Assembly: GCA_036823295.1 (NCBI GenBank)
Contig: DAISGD010000005.1
Location: 44,316 to 108,315, forward strand
Reading direction: 5' to 3'
DNA length: 64,000 bases
Source: UBA4742 sp002403895
GTDB lineage: Bacteria; Actinomycetota; Acidimicrobiia; Acidimicrobiales; Acidimicrobilacustridaceae
The notes beneath the pieces were generated by a model. The model made no database searches. It saw nothing but the letters and a program-made list of their open reading frames with translations, and had not been told where the DNA came from. Below, piece by piece: positions 8,545 to 16,170 of the stretch. The position numbers and the translations under genes were made by a program. Within the stretch, counting starts at the first letter, position 1. Each line of letters opens with the position of its first letter.

Positions 8545-9312
8545 TCAGGCGCCGGTGCTGTGGAGGCCGCCGTCCACGTGGACGATCTCGCCTGTCGTCT
8601 GGGGAAACCAGTCCGACAGCAGGGCCACGCAGGCCCGGGCCACGGCCGACGAATCGCTCACGTCCCATCCCAGCGGGGCACGCGGCCCCCATACGTCCTC
8701 GAACTCGTCGAACCCGGGGATGGACTTGGCCGCCAGGGTGCGCAGCGGGCCGGCGGCTACCAGGTTCACCCGCACACCCTGGGGCCCGAGATAGCGGGCC
8801 AGATAGCGCGACGTCGACTCGAACGCCGCCTTGGCCACGCCCATCCAGTCATACGCCGGCCAGGTCACGGTGGCGTCGAAGTCGAGCCCGACCAGAGCGC
8901 CACCGTTGGTCATGAGCGGGACCACTGCATCGGCCAGCGCCTTGTAGGAGTACGCCGAGATGTTCACCGCCACCGACACATCGGCCCACTCGGCGTCGAG
9001 GAACGTGCCACCGAGGCACACCTCCGGGGCGAACCCGATGGCGTGTAGGGCCCCGTCGACCCGGTCCCATCGCTCGGCCAGCGCGCTCCGCAGGGACTCG
9101 ACCTGGGCCGGCTCGCTGACGTCGAACTCCAACACGACCGGCTCGACCGGCAGCTTGCGGGCGGTGCGGCGCGTGAGTGAGAGTCCGCGTCCCGCCCCGG
9201 TGAGGATCACCTCGGCGCCCTCCTCCTGGGCCAGCTTGGCCACGCCGAAGGCGATAGAGGCGTCGGTGAGGACGCCGGTGACGACGATGCGTTTTCCGTC
9301 GAGTAGACCCAT
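8545..9312 (-). CDS. fabI: Enoyl-ACP reductase (NADH), InhA/FabI type
   Basis: 255-residue SDR enzyme for the last reduction of the fatty-acid elongation cycle in FAS II. It is closer to mycobacterial InhA than to E. coli FabI: GLDFD (F145 aligning with InhA F149), then YDWMGVAK giving catalytic Y154 and K161, and a VVTGVLTDASIA cofactor loop. ATG 9312 follows an excellent GGAGG. In mycobacteria the gene usually pairs with mabA (fabG1); here it stands alone, divergent from the F420 oxidoreductase across 145 bases. Confidence 0.93.
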   Translation of the reverse strand: MGLLDGKRIVVTGVLTDASIAFGVAKLAQEEGAEVILTGAGRGLSLTRRTARKLPVEPVVLEFDVSEPAQVESLRSALAERWDRVDGALHAIGFAPEVCLGGTFLDAEWADVSVAVNISAYSYKALADAVVPLMTNGGALVGLDFDATVTWPAYDWMGVAKAAFESTSRYLARYLGPQGVRVNLVAAGPLRTLAAKSIPGFDEFEDVWGPRAPLGWDVSDSSAVARACVALLSDWFPQTTGEIVHVDGGLHSTGA

Positions 9313-9373
9313 GAATCCTCCGACCTGAGCAGGAGCCGGCACGTTACCCACCCGCCGCGGGCCCCGAGTCCCA

Positions 9374-9416
9374 ACCGGCGTGGGAAGTGGCCGCCAGAGC
9401 GACCACTTCCCACGCC
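9374..9416. repeat. Palindromic dispersed repeat, copy 1
   Basis: Contains a perfect 14-bp inverted repeat, GGCGTGGGAAGTGG (9377-9390) and CCACTTCCCACGCC (9403-9416), with a 12-nt loop. It lies between the divergent starts of fabI and the F420 oxidoreductase, so it is not a simple terminator. Bases 9374-9404 recur at 44021-44051 with 25 of 31 positions identical. Confidence 0.7.
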
Positions 9417-9445
9417 GATTCGTGAGGTGGGTCTGGCGGCTCGCC

Positions 9446-9451
9446 TAGGGT
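9446..9451 (+). promoter_or_regulatory. Candidate -10 box, leaderless F420 oxidoreductase
   Basis: TAGGGT followed by 6 nt and then ATG 9458. Confidence 0.55.
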
Positions 9452-9457
9452 GACGCC

Positions 9458-10117
9458 ATGCAAATCGGAGTGTTGGGAGCCACCGGCCCGGCGGGAAGCG
9501 GCCTTGCTGCTCGCCTTGCGTCTGTCGGATTCGAAGTCGTCATCGGTTCGCGGTCCAAGTACCGTTCGATGGAGGTCCGCGACACCCTGCTCGAGAAGTG
9601 GGACGGTCGCGGTCTGGTCATCGACGCCGCTGACAACGAGGGGGCCTCGAACGCCGATCTCGTGGTGATCGCCACCCCGTGGGACGCGGCGGCCGCCACG
9701 GCCAAGTCGGTGTCGCGCCAGCTGCAGGGCAAGGTGGTCATCTCCATGGCCAACGCCCTGGCCAAAGTCGGCCACGAGTTCCAACCGCTCGTCCCGCCCC
9801 GCGGTTCGGTGGCGGCCAGCGTGCAGGCGGCGTTGCCCAAGTCGAAGGTGGCGGCCGGATTCCATCACGTGCCGGCCAAGGAGTTGGGCGATCTGAACCA
9901 TCCGGTGGAGAGCGACGTCCTGATCTGCTCAGACCACCCGGAGGCCACCGAGGCCATCAGCGAGATCATCCGCAAGATCCCCAATATGCGGCCCCTCGAC
10001 GCCGGGGAGCTGTCCAACGCGGCCCCCATCGAGGCCTTCGCCGCCGTCTTGCTCCAGCTGAACGTGCGGTACAAGACTCGCGCCGCGGTCAAGTTCACCG
10101 GCATCAACGAGGTTTGA
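9458..10117 (+). CDS. npdG: NADPH-dependent F420 reductase (F420H2:NADP+ oxidoreductase)
   Basis: 219-residue cytoplasmic enzyme exchanging hydride between NADPH and coenzyme F420. The N-terminal Rossmann motif GVLGATGPAGSGLAARLA is followed by GSRSKYRS, typical of the NADP-phosphate site in this family. Other family segments are VIATPWDAA, VVISMANALA and KVAAGFHHVPA. Its presence means the host makes F420, which fits the luciferase-like F420-dependent oxidoreductase at 33254-34216. ATG 9458 has a TAGGGT box 6 nt upstream and no Shine-Dalgarno sequence. Confidence 0.9.
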   Translation: MQIGVLGATGPAGSGLAARLASVGFEVVIGSRSKYRSMEVRDTLLEKWDGRGLVIDAADNEGASNADLVVIATPWDAAAATAKSVSRQLQGKVVISMANALAKVGHEFQPLVPPRGSVAASVQAALPKSKVAAGFHHVPAKELGDLNHPVESDVLICSDHPEATEAISEIIRKIPNMRPLDAGELSNAAPIEAFAAVLLQLNVRYKTRAAVKFTGINEV

Positions 10118-10197
10118 GCGGTCCTCCTCGACGGGCCGCCCTGGCCACCTCGGCGGTGAGCGAAAGCCCGAGGAGCCGTCCGGGCCGATCCCGCCGT

Positions 10198-10203
10198 TAG
10201 CCT
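10198..10203 (+). promoter_or_regulatory. Candidate -10 box, leaderless mshC
   Basis: TAGCCT followed by 7 nt and then GTG 10211. Confidence 0.45.
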
Positions 10204-10210
10204 GCTCGAC

Positions 10211-11353
10211 GTGATGCGCCTCTACGACACGGCTCGCCAGGAAATCGTGCCCTTCGAGCCGGGCCCGATCGTGACCATGTACACCTGTGGGATCACGCCG
10301 TACGACGCCACCCATCTCGGTCACGCCGCGGTGTACGTCACCTACGACGTGCTGCAACGACGTTTGCGTGATCTCGGCCACGAGACCCGTTGCGTGCGCA
10401 ACATCACCGACGTCGACGACGACCTCTTGCGCAGGGCCCGTGAGCTCGGGGTGCACTACCTCGACCTCGCCGCCGCCGAGGTGGCCCGCTTCGATGGCGA
10501 CATGGTGGCCCTCAACGTCCTCGAGAGCTGGAGCGAGCCCCGGGCCACGTCGGCCATCGCCGACATCCGCGGGTTCATCGGCATGGTCCTCGACCGGGGC
10601 TACGCCTACCAGGCCGGCGGGTCGGTGTACTTCGACGTCTCATCGTTCCCGGCCTTTGGGCAGATAAGCCACCTGTCGCGAGACGAGATGCTGAAGCTGG
10701 CTCGCGAGCGCGGCGGCAACATCGACGATCCCCACAAACGCGACTCGCTCGACTTCGTCCTGTGGCAGCCCTCGGCCAGTGATGAGCCGGCGTGGGAGTC
10801 GCTGTGGGGCCCGGGTCGTCCCGGCTGGCACGTCGAGTGCTCGGCGCTCGCCCTGCGCGAGCTCGATACCACCATCGATCTGCACGGCGGCGGCGCCGAC
10901 CTGGTCTTCCCCCACCATGAGTGCGAGGCGGCCCAGAGTGAGGCGGCCACGGGCCAGACGTTCGTCCGTCACTGGATGCACCAGGCCATGGTCCGCATGG
11001 ATGGCGAGAAGATGTCGAAGTCCCTGGGCAACATGGTCTTCATCAGCGACCTGCTCAAGACGTGGGATCCGCGTGCCATCCGCCTCGGCATCGTCGAGCA
11101 CCACTACCGCGACCCGTGGGAATGGGACGAGATGCTGATGCCCCGCGCCGGCGCCCGCCTCGACACCTGGCTGGCCGCGTCGGGCGATTCGCGCGCGCCC
11201 GGGTCAGGCGGCGCCGTGCTGGAGAAGGTCCGGGCCCGTCTTGACGATGATCTCGACACCCCGGGCGCCGTGGTCGCCATCGACGCGGCCGTGGCCCGCG
11301 GCGAGGGCGTCACCGCCGCCGCCGAACTGCTCGGCGTCTTCCTGACGGCCTAA
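10211..11353 (+). CDS. mshC: Cysteine:glucosaminyl-inositol ligase (mycothiol synthesis)
   Basis: 380-residue paralogue of cysteinyl-tRNA synthetase that joins cysteine to GlcN-inositol in mycothiol biosynthesis. MshC rather than CysS is indicated by CGITPYDATHLGHA (CysS has CGPTVY...HIGN), by the short length and by the missing tRNA-binding C-terminal domain; the end, LDDDLDTPGAVVAID followed by LLGVF, also matches MshC. Zinc-site residues C26, C210 and H235 and the KMSKS loop (267-271) are present. GTG 10211 and ATG 10214 are adjacent possible starts. This implies mycothiol as the host thiol. Confidence 0.87.
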   Translation: MMRLYDTARQEIVPFEPGPIVTMYTCGITPYDATHLGHAAVYVTYDVLQRRLRDLGHETRCVRNITDVDDDLLRRARELGVHYLDLAAAEVARFDGDMVALNVLESWSEPRATSAIADIRGFIGMVLDRGYAYQAGGSVYFDVSSFPAFGQISHLSRDEMLKLARERGGNIDDPHKRDSLDFVLWQPSASDEPAWESLWGPGRPGWHVECSALALRELDTTIDLHGGGADLVFPHHECEAAQSEAATGQTFVRHWMHQAMVRMDGEKMSKSLGNMVFISDLLKTWDPRAIRLGIVEHHYRDPWEWDEMLMPRAGARLDTWLAASGDSRAPGSGGAVLEKVRARLDDDLDTPGAVVAIDAAVARGEGVTAAAELLGVFLTA

Positions 11354-11543
11354 ACCGGATCGGCGAAATCGCAGGTTCTCCCACCGCTTTCTGCGTGCTC
11401 ACCGGGCAGAAGTGCCGCCAAAACGGGGGGCCTCCCGGTTGGAGGACAACATATGAGCACGGGCCGGGCCGGTGGGGCAGACTCGGGGGCACAGCCGCCG
11501 GGTGACGTTCGCCCAGGCTGGACCAGGCATGAGACGAGGCGAC

Positions 11544-12338
11544 ATGGCACGAGACGTCGGGCAGCTGAACACCATCGCCCGAGCCGTGCTGAAGCCGCTG
11601 TTCTCGTTCGCCTTTCGGATCGAGGTCGAGGGCATGAACCGTCTGCCCGAGACCGGGGGCGCCATCGTCAGCCCCAACCACCTGTCGGCGCTCGACCATT
11701 TCATCCTCGGGGCGACGCTGCCCCGCCGCGTCACGTTCGTGGGCAAGGGCGAGTACATGGACAGCTGGAAGACGAAGTACATCTTCCCCGCGCTGGGCAT
11801 GATCCCCATCGACCGATCGGGGGGCTCGGCCGCCCAGGCTGCCCTCGACGCGGCCGCCGGCGTGCTCGAGGCCGGCGAGCTGTTCGGCATCTATCCCGAA
11901 GGCACGCGGTCGCGCGACGGCAAGCTCCACAAGGGCCACACCGGTGCCGCCCGCCTCGCGTTGCGCACGGGCTGTCCGATCGTGCCTGTCGGTTTGCAAG
12001 GCACGCTGGAGGTCCAGCCGCCGGACTCGTCGATGCCCAAGCCGTTCAAGGTCATGCGGGTGCGCTTCGGTCGGCCCGTGAAGGTGGACCGCTACCTCGA
12101 GCGCGCTGATGACCGTCTGGTGCTGCGCCAGATCACCGACGAGGTGATGTTCGAGATCCGCGAGCTGTCGGGCCAGGAGTATGTCGATACCTACGTCACC
12201 AAGAAGAGCGAGGATCTCCCGGCCGAGACCGCGGTCATCGGTGGGGGGCCCGACGCCAGTGGACGCGGGGGCAGGCCCGGCCGCAACGGCCAGGATTCCG
12301 GCCCGTTGACGGTCGTGCCCGAGTCCGCCGCCAGCTGA
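11544..12338 (+). CDS. 1-acyl-sn-glycerol-3-phosphate acyltransferase (PlsC family)
   Basis: 264-residue membrane-associated acyltransferase, probably acylating lysophosphatidic acid to phosphatidic acid. It shows the NHLSALD (HX4D) catalytic motif, the YPEGTRSRDG (EGTR) substrate motif and the VPVGLQG block. The C-terminal 40 residues are a Gly/Arg-rich tail beyond the catalytic domain. The frame is open from 11472; ATG 11544 (GAGG 4 nt upstream) fits homology best and ATG 11529 is the alternative. A strong GGAGG-ATG pair at 11453 lies in another frame. Confidence 0.86.
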   Translation: MARDVGQLNTIARAVLKPLFSFAFRIEVEGMNRLPETGGAIVSPNHLSALDHFILGATLPRRVTFVGKGEYMDSWKTKYIFPALGMIPIDRSGGSAAQAALDAAAGVLEAGELFGIYPEGTRSRDGKLHKGHTGAARLALRTGCPIVPVGLQGTLEVQPPDSSMPKPFKVMRVRFGRPVKVDRYLERADDRLVLRQITDEVMFEIRELSGQEYVDTYVTKKSEDLPAETAVIGGGPDASGRGGRPGRNGQDSGPLTVVPESAAS

Positions 12339-12412
12339 CCCGGCGGACTAGGGCCGGCAGAGCCGAATCGGCTTCCGGCCATCACCCGGACCACCGATAA
12401 GCTCACGCCCCT

Positions 12413-14374
12413 ATGGCCGACCAGATCTCGATCACGCTGCCGGATGGATCCCCCCGCGACCTCCACGCGGGCTCCACTGCGGGCGAGTTGGCCGCGGCGA
12501 TCGGTCCCCGCCTGGCCAAGGCCGCGGTCATTGCCAGCGTCAACGGCGTCGAACGCGATCTGACCTGGGAGCTGGCCGACGGCGATGAGGTCGCCGTGAT
12601 CGTCGAGGAGTCGGACCGGGGGCTGTTCACCCTCCGTCACTCGACGGCGCACGTGTTGGCCCAGGCCGTGCTGGATCTTTTCCCCGGCGCCACCTTCGCC
12701 ATCGGTCCGCCCATCGAGGACGGCTTCTACTACGACTTCCAGCTACCCGACGGCGGAACCTTCAACCCCGACGATCTCGCCAAGCTCGAGGTGCGGATGC
12801 GCGAGATCATCGCCGAGCACCAGCCGTTCGTGCGCGACGAGATCCCCGAGGCTGAGGCACTGGCGCTGTTCGCCGCCCACCCATTCAAGGTCGAGATCAT
12901 CAAGGGCCAGGCCGACGATCCCATGTCCGCCACTGAGACGGGCCTGGTGCGCACCTACGAGAACCCGCCCAGCTTCATCGATCTCTGCCGCGGGCCGCAC
13001 GTTCCCGACACCGGCCGGCTCGGTCACTTCAAGCTCATGCGGGTGGCTGGCGCCTACTGGCGCGGCGACGAGCGCAACCCGATGCTGCAGCGCATCTACG
13101 GCACGGCGTGGGCGTCCAAGAAGGACCTCGCCGCCTACCTGACCCGCTTGGTGGAGGCCGAGAAGCGGGACCACCGCAAGTTGGGCGCCGAGCTCGATCT
13201 GTTCTCGTTCCCTGACGAGATCGGCTCGGGCCTGGCCGTGTTCCACCCCAAGGGCGGCATCGTGCGTCGCCTCATGGAGGACTACTCCCGCCAGCGCCAT
13301 GAGCAGGCCGGCTACGAGTTCGTCTACTCACCCCACATCACCAAGGCGAACCTCTTCGAGACCTCGGGCCACCTCGATTGGTACGCGGACGGCATGTTCC
13401 CGCCCATGGAGTTGGACGGGGGCACCGAGTACTACCTCAAGCCGATGAACTGCCCGTTCCACGTGCTCATCTACCGCAGCCGGCAGCGGTCCTACCGTGA
13501 GCTACCGCTGCGGTTCTTCGAGTTCGGGACGGTGTATCGCTACGAGAAGTCCGGAGTGGTCCACGGGCTGACCCGGGTGCGGGGCATGACGCAGGACGAC
13601 GCTCACATCTTCTGCACCAAGGCGCAGATGACCGAGGAGCTGCAGTCGACGCTGCACTTCGTGCTCGACCTCCTGCGTGACTACGGGCTCGACGATTTCT
13701 ACCTGGAGCTCTCGACCCGTCCCGAGGAGAAGGCCGTCGGCTCCGTCGCCGAGTGGGACGAAGCGACCGAGGCGCTTCGCACCGCGGCCATGGGCATGGA
13801 CCTGGAGCTGGTGCTGGACGAGGGCGGCGGAGCCTTCTACGGCCCCAAGATCTCGGTCCAGACCCGCGACGCCATCGGCCGCACGTGGCAGATGTCCACC
13901 ATCCAGCTCGACTTCCAGACGCCGCAGCGCTTCGGCATCGAATACATCGGGAGCGATGGCCAGGCCCACTCGCCGATCATGATCCACCGCGCCCTGTTCG
14001 GGTCGATCGAGCGGTTCTTCGGTGTACTGGTCGAGCACTACGCCGGTGCCTTCCCCGCGTGGCTGGCGCCGGTCCAGGTGCGGGTGCTGCCGGTGCGGGA
14101 CGATCACGACACCTACGCCCGGCGGCTGGTCGACCGCCTGCGGGGAGACGGCTTCCGGGCCGACACGGTGGTGGCCGACGAACCGTTGGGCGGCCGCATC
14201 CGCAAGGCGAAACTCGAGAAGCTGCCCTACGTGCTGGTGGTGGGCGACGACGATGTCGAACACTCGACGGTTGGCGTCAACCCGCGGGGCGGCGAGGTCG
14301 AGCGGGGCGTGCCCGTGGACCAGTTCGTGGATCGACTGGCGGCCGACGTCATCGGCCATCTCTGGGTCGGCTGA
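12413..14374 (+). CDS. thrS: Threonyl-tRNA synthetase
   Basis: 653-residue class II synthetase charging tRNA-Thr. Order: N-terminal TGS domain (about 1-65), second additional/editing domain with HSTAHVLAQAV (HxxxH) near residue 80, catalytic core with MNCPFHVLIYRS (zinc Cys), FRFFE/RYEKSGVVHGLTRVRGMTQDDAH, and GSIERFFGVLVEHYAG near the C-terminus, then the anticodon-binding domain. Full length. A TAAGCT box 9 nt before the ATG suggests a very short 5' leader. It opens the conserved actinobacterial thrS-HIT-pgsA block. Confidence 0.97.
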   Translation: MADQISITLPDGSPRDLHAGSTAGELAAAIGPRLAKAAVIASVNGVERDLTWELADGDEVAVIVEESDRGLFTLRHSTAHVLAQAVLDLFPGATFAIGPPIEDGFYYDFQLPDGGTFNPDDLAKLEVRMREIIAEHQPFVRDEIPEAEALALFAAHPFKVEIIKGQADDPMSATETGLVRTYENPPSFIDLCRGPHVPDTGRLGHFKLMRVAGAYWRGDERNPMLQRIYGTAWASKKDLAAYLTRLVEAEKRDHRKLGAELDLFSFPDEIGSGLAVFHPKGGIVRRLMEDYSRQRHEQAGYEFVYSPHITKANLFETSGHLDWYADGMFPPMELDGGTEYYLKPMNCPFHVLIYRSRQRSYRELPLRFFEFGTVYRYEKSGVVHGLTRVRGMTQDDAHIFCTKAQMTEELQSTLHFVLDLLRDYGLDDFYLELSTRPEEKAVGSVAEWDEATEALRTAAMGMDLELVLDEGGGAFYGPKISVQTRDAIGRTWQMSTIQLDFQTPQRFGIEYIGSDGQAHSPIMIHRALFGSIERFFGVLVEHYAGAFPAWLAPVQVRVLPVRDDHDTYARRLVDRLRGDGFRADTVVADEPLGGRIRKAKLEKLPYVLVVGDDDVEHSTVGVNPRGGEVERGVPVDQFVDRLAADVIGHLWVG

Positions 14375-14380
14375 GCACCC

Positions 14381-14935
14381 GTGCCCCCGTCGCTCGACCA
14401 CCTGTGGGCCGGCTGGCGCAGCACCTACATCGACTCGATCACCTCGGGTGACTCGCCCGGTGGAGGCGCCGATGAGCGCCCCGAAGTCCCGCCCCCGCCC
14501 GAGGGCGAGGGAACCCTGTTCGAACGCATCCTCACCCTCGCCGACGAGGACGGATTCATCGTGCACCGCGGCACGTCGTGCTCGGTGCTGCTCAACGCCT
14601 ACCCCTATACCAACGGCCACGTGCTGGTCCTGCCCAATCGTGCTGCCGCCGAGTTGACCGATCTCGACGCCGCCACCTTTGCCGAGTTGTGGGAGGAGGT
14701 GCGCAGCGCGGTCGGGGCCATCAGGGCCGCGTACCGTTGCGACGGGGTGAACGTGGGCATGAATCTCGGTCGCGCCGCCGGCGCGGGTGTGCCCGACCAT
14801 CTCCACCTCCACTGCCTGCCCCGATGGGATGGCGACACCAACTTCATGACCACGGTGGCCGAGACGAGGGTGCTGCCTGAGTCGCTCGGGGTGAGTTGGC
14901 GCAAGCTGCGTACCGCCTGGCCGTCCCTGCCCTGA
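14381..14935 (+). CDS. HIT-family hydrolase / Ap4A phosphorylase-like protein
   Basis: 184-residue nucleotide-binding protein with the histidine triad in DHLHLHCLPRW and the family segment YPYTNGHVLVLPNR. In M. tuberculosis the thrS-adjacent HIT protein Rv2613c is an Ap4A phosphorylase; synthetases such as ThrS can make Ap4A, so pairing with thrS makes sense. The GTG start is 6 nt after the thrS stop. In related genomes the PI-phosphate synthase follows directly; here about 25 kb separates them. Confidence 0.87.
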   Translation: MPPSLDHLWAGWRSTYIDSITSGDSPGGGADERPEVPPPPEGEGTLFERILTLADEDGFIVHRGTSCSVLLNAYPYTNGHVLVLPNRAAAELTDLDAATFAELWEEVRSAVGAIRAAYRCDGVNVGMNLGRAAGAGVPDHLHLHCLPRWDGDTNFMTTVAETRVLPESLGVSWRKLRTAWPSLP

Positions 14936-14961
14936 TCGCCCCGTTCCGCCGGCCCCGTTCC

Positions 14962-15012
14962 GGATCTGTGAAGCCAAACCGACGTTGGGTGTGGCTTTGG
15001 CTTCACAGATCC
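14962..15012. terminator. Perfect 17-bp inverted repeat after the thrS-HIT operon
   Basis: GGATCTGTGAAGCCAAA (14962-14978) and its exact complement (14996-15012) enclose a 17-nt loop, followed by TCTTTCTC. Position and partial T-tract support a transcription terminator, though 17 bp without mismatch is longer than usual. Confidence 0.6.
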
Positions 15013-15085
15013 TCTTTCTCGCGGCGTGCGCCCGGGCATGCCGCATTCGTGAGGGCATGCCGAGCCGCGGTACCTTCGCTGGCGC

Positions 15086-15721
15086 ATGTCTGACACGTCC
15101 CCCACCGGTTCCCGTCCGCCCGAGTCCGGCGGTCAGTCCGGGTCCCGCGGTCAGCCCGAGTCCGGCGGTCAGCCCGAGCCCGGCGAGCAGCCCGAGCCGT
15201 CGGCGCTGACACAGATCCGGCCCCTGTCCGACGAGGACATCCGCGACGCCCTGCCCGAGGACCTCGACGCCGCCGGCCATGTCGGGCCCTACCTGTTCCC
15301 CAACAACAACCGCCGACGTATCCCGGGGATGATCTATCTCGGGTTGGCCGCGGGCTGCCTGCTGCTGTGGGGCACCCATGCCGGCGGCAACGCGGTGCTG
15401 GTCAACGGTGGTTTCCTGGCGGCCGGGATCACCCTCGCCCTGGTGGGGGCGTATTCGATCATCGGCAGTTGGAACCTCGACGTCGACGAGCGTGACGCCT
15501 TGGTGGCCGCCGTGCGCCAGGTGGGCTTCCCGGTGGGCCACGCCTCGGCCCAGATGGGATGGCGGGGCGTGCTCAGCCGACCCACGTGGCGCATCCTGCT
15601 GTATTCGGCGGAGGATCCCCCCACCCAGCGCGGCCTCGTGCTGGTCGACGGCGTCGACGGCGAGGTGCTCGAGTGGTTCGTCGAGGAGAACCCCGAGGAC
15701 TGGTCGCAGTACGACGAGTAG
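15086..15721 (+). CDS. Hypothetical two-TM membrane protein with repeat-rich N-terminus
   Basis: 211 residues, family not recognised. Residues 1-42 are Pro/Glu/Gly/Gln-rich and built from near-repeats of PESGGQ. Two hydrophobic helices (about 78-96 and 104-125) form a hairpin, followed by a soluble C-terminal domain of about 85 residues ending in an acidic stretch (EENPEDWSQYDE). TACCTT lies 9 nt before ATG 15086, and no Shine-Dalgarno sequence is present. It sits between the thrS-HIT block and the polysaccharide locus; function unknown. Confidence 0.7.
   Translation: MSDTSPTGSRPPESGGQSGSRGQPESGGQPEPGEQPEPSALTQIRPLSDEDIRDALPEDLDAAGHVGPYLFPNNNRRRIPGMIYLGLAAGCLLLWGTHAGGNAVLVNGGFLAAGITLALVGAYSIIGSWNLDVDERDALVAAVRQVGFPVGHASAQMGWRGVLSRPTWRILLYSAEDPPTQRGLVLVDGVDGEVLEWFVEENPEDWSQYDE
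15118..15197 (+). repeat. Imperfect 15-18 bp coding repeats (PESGGQ-like)
   Basis: Near-repeats around CCCGAGTCCGGCGGTCAG in the 5' part of the 15086 gene give the low-complexity N-terminus. Confidence 0.75.
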
Positions 15722-15725
15722 GGCG

Positions 15726-15742
15726 CGGGAGACTGTCTCCCG
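15726..15742 (+). terminator. Short stem-loop after the 15086 gene
   Basis: CGGGAGA / TCTCCCG with a 3-nt loop, five bases after the stop codon; no U-tract. Confidence 0.45.
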
Positions 15743-16091
15743 GATATCTCGTGACTCCATGTGGGCACGCGAGTCAAAACACAGCGATGTCATTTGTCAT
15801 TGTGGCCCGCCCCGGAGGGCGGACATAGACCAATAGCGCACCCGTCTCATTGTGACCATGGAGAGTGGTGAGGGGACCACTATTAATGAAATAGCGGGGC
15901 TCTCGGATCCTCTGATTCGGGGCCGAGGTGCCAGTACGGGCTAGGTAGAGCGAGGGATCGGGGGCCGATCCCATCCGGGAGGTATCTCAAAGCGCTCCTC
16001 GGGCTCTCTCCTCGGTCCGTCATCAATCTGTTGGATGGCGACAAACTGACACCACCGTCGGTGAACGCTCCAAACGCGGTCTTTACGTCAA

Positions 16092-16106
16092 TAGCCAAGT
16101 TGGCTA
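16092..16106. promoter_or_regulatory. Palindrome upstream of the polysaccharide operon
   Basis: TAGCCAAGTTGGCTA is a perfect palindrome around a central G, 64 bases before the first start codon. It could be a dimeric regulator site or an RNA hairpin. The regulator is unknown. Confidence 0.35.
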
Positions 16107-16170
16107 CTGTCCGTGAGGAAGCAATGCGTAGTGGCCAGCCGGGGTGACTTAGGGCAATGAGGAGGTAGGA

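Larger units (their letters stand above)
15722..16170. promoter_or_regulatory. Gene-free leader/promoter region of the polysaccharide operon
   Basis: About 450 bases without a credible gene and visibly richer in A/T than the surroundings, including TATTAATGAAATAG (15881-15894). Possible structures: a hairpin CGGGAGA-CTG-TCTCCCG (15726-15742) just after the preceding stop, likely its terminator; a hairpin GGGATCGG-GGG-CCGATCCC (15954-15972); and a palindrome at 16092-16106. A perfect Shine-Dalgarno (GAGGAGGT) precedes the GTG at 16171. I matched no known riboswitch class. Confidence 0.55.

Noticed and set aside
10211..11353. Cysteinyl-tRNA synthetase (cysS)
   Set aside because: CGITPYDATHLGHA, the short length and the missing tRNA-binding domain indicate MshC.
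11441..11455. Strong GGAGG followed by ATG at 11453
   Set aside because: The frame it opens has no homology and overlaps the PlsC-like gene in another phase. Without evidence of a frameshift I keep the PlsC start at 11544, although a short leader product cannot be excluded.
13502..15793. 763-codon open frame on the minus strand
   Set aside because: It is antisense to thrS, the HIT gene and the 15086 gene, all with clear homology or context; the translation is low-complexity and matches nothing. Long antisense frames are expected at this G+C content.
15883..16098. 71-codon minus-strand frame in the operon leader
   Set aside because: No ribosome-binding site, no recognisable family, and it overlaps several palindromes.
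15722..16170. Riboswitch upstream of the polysaccharide operon
   Set aside because: I compared the visible hairpins with cyclic-di-GMP and ydaO-type consensus features from memory and found no match; kept only as an unassigned leader.
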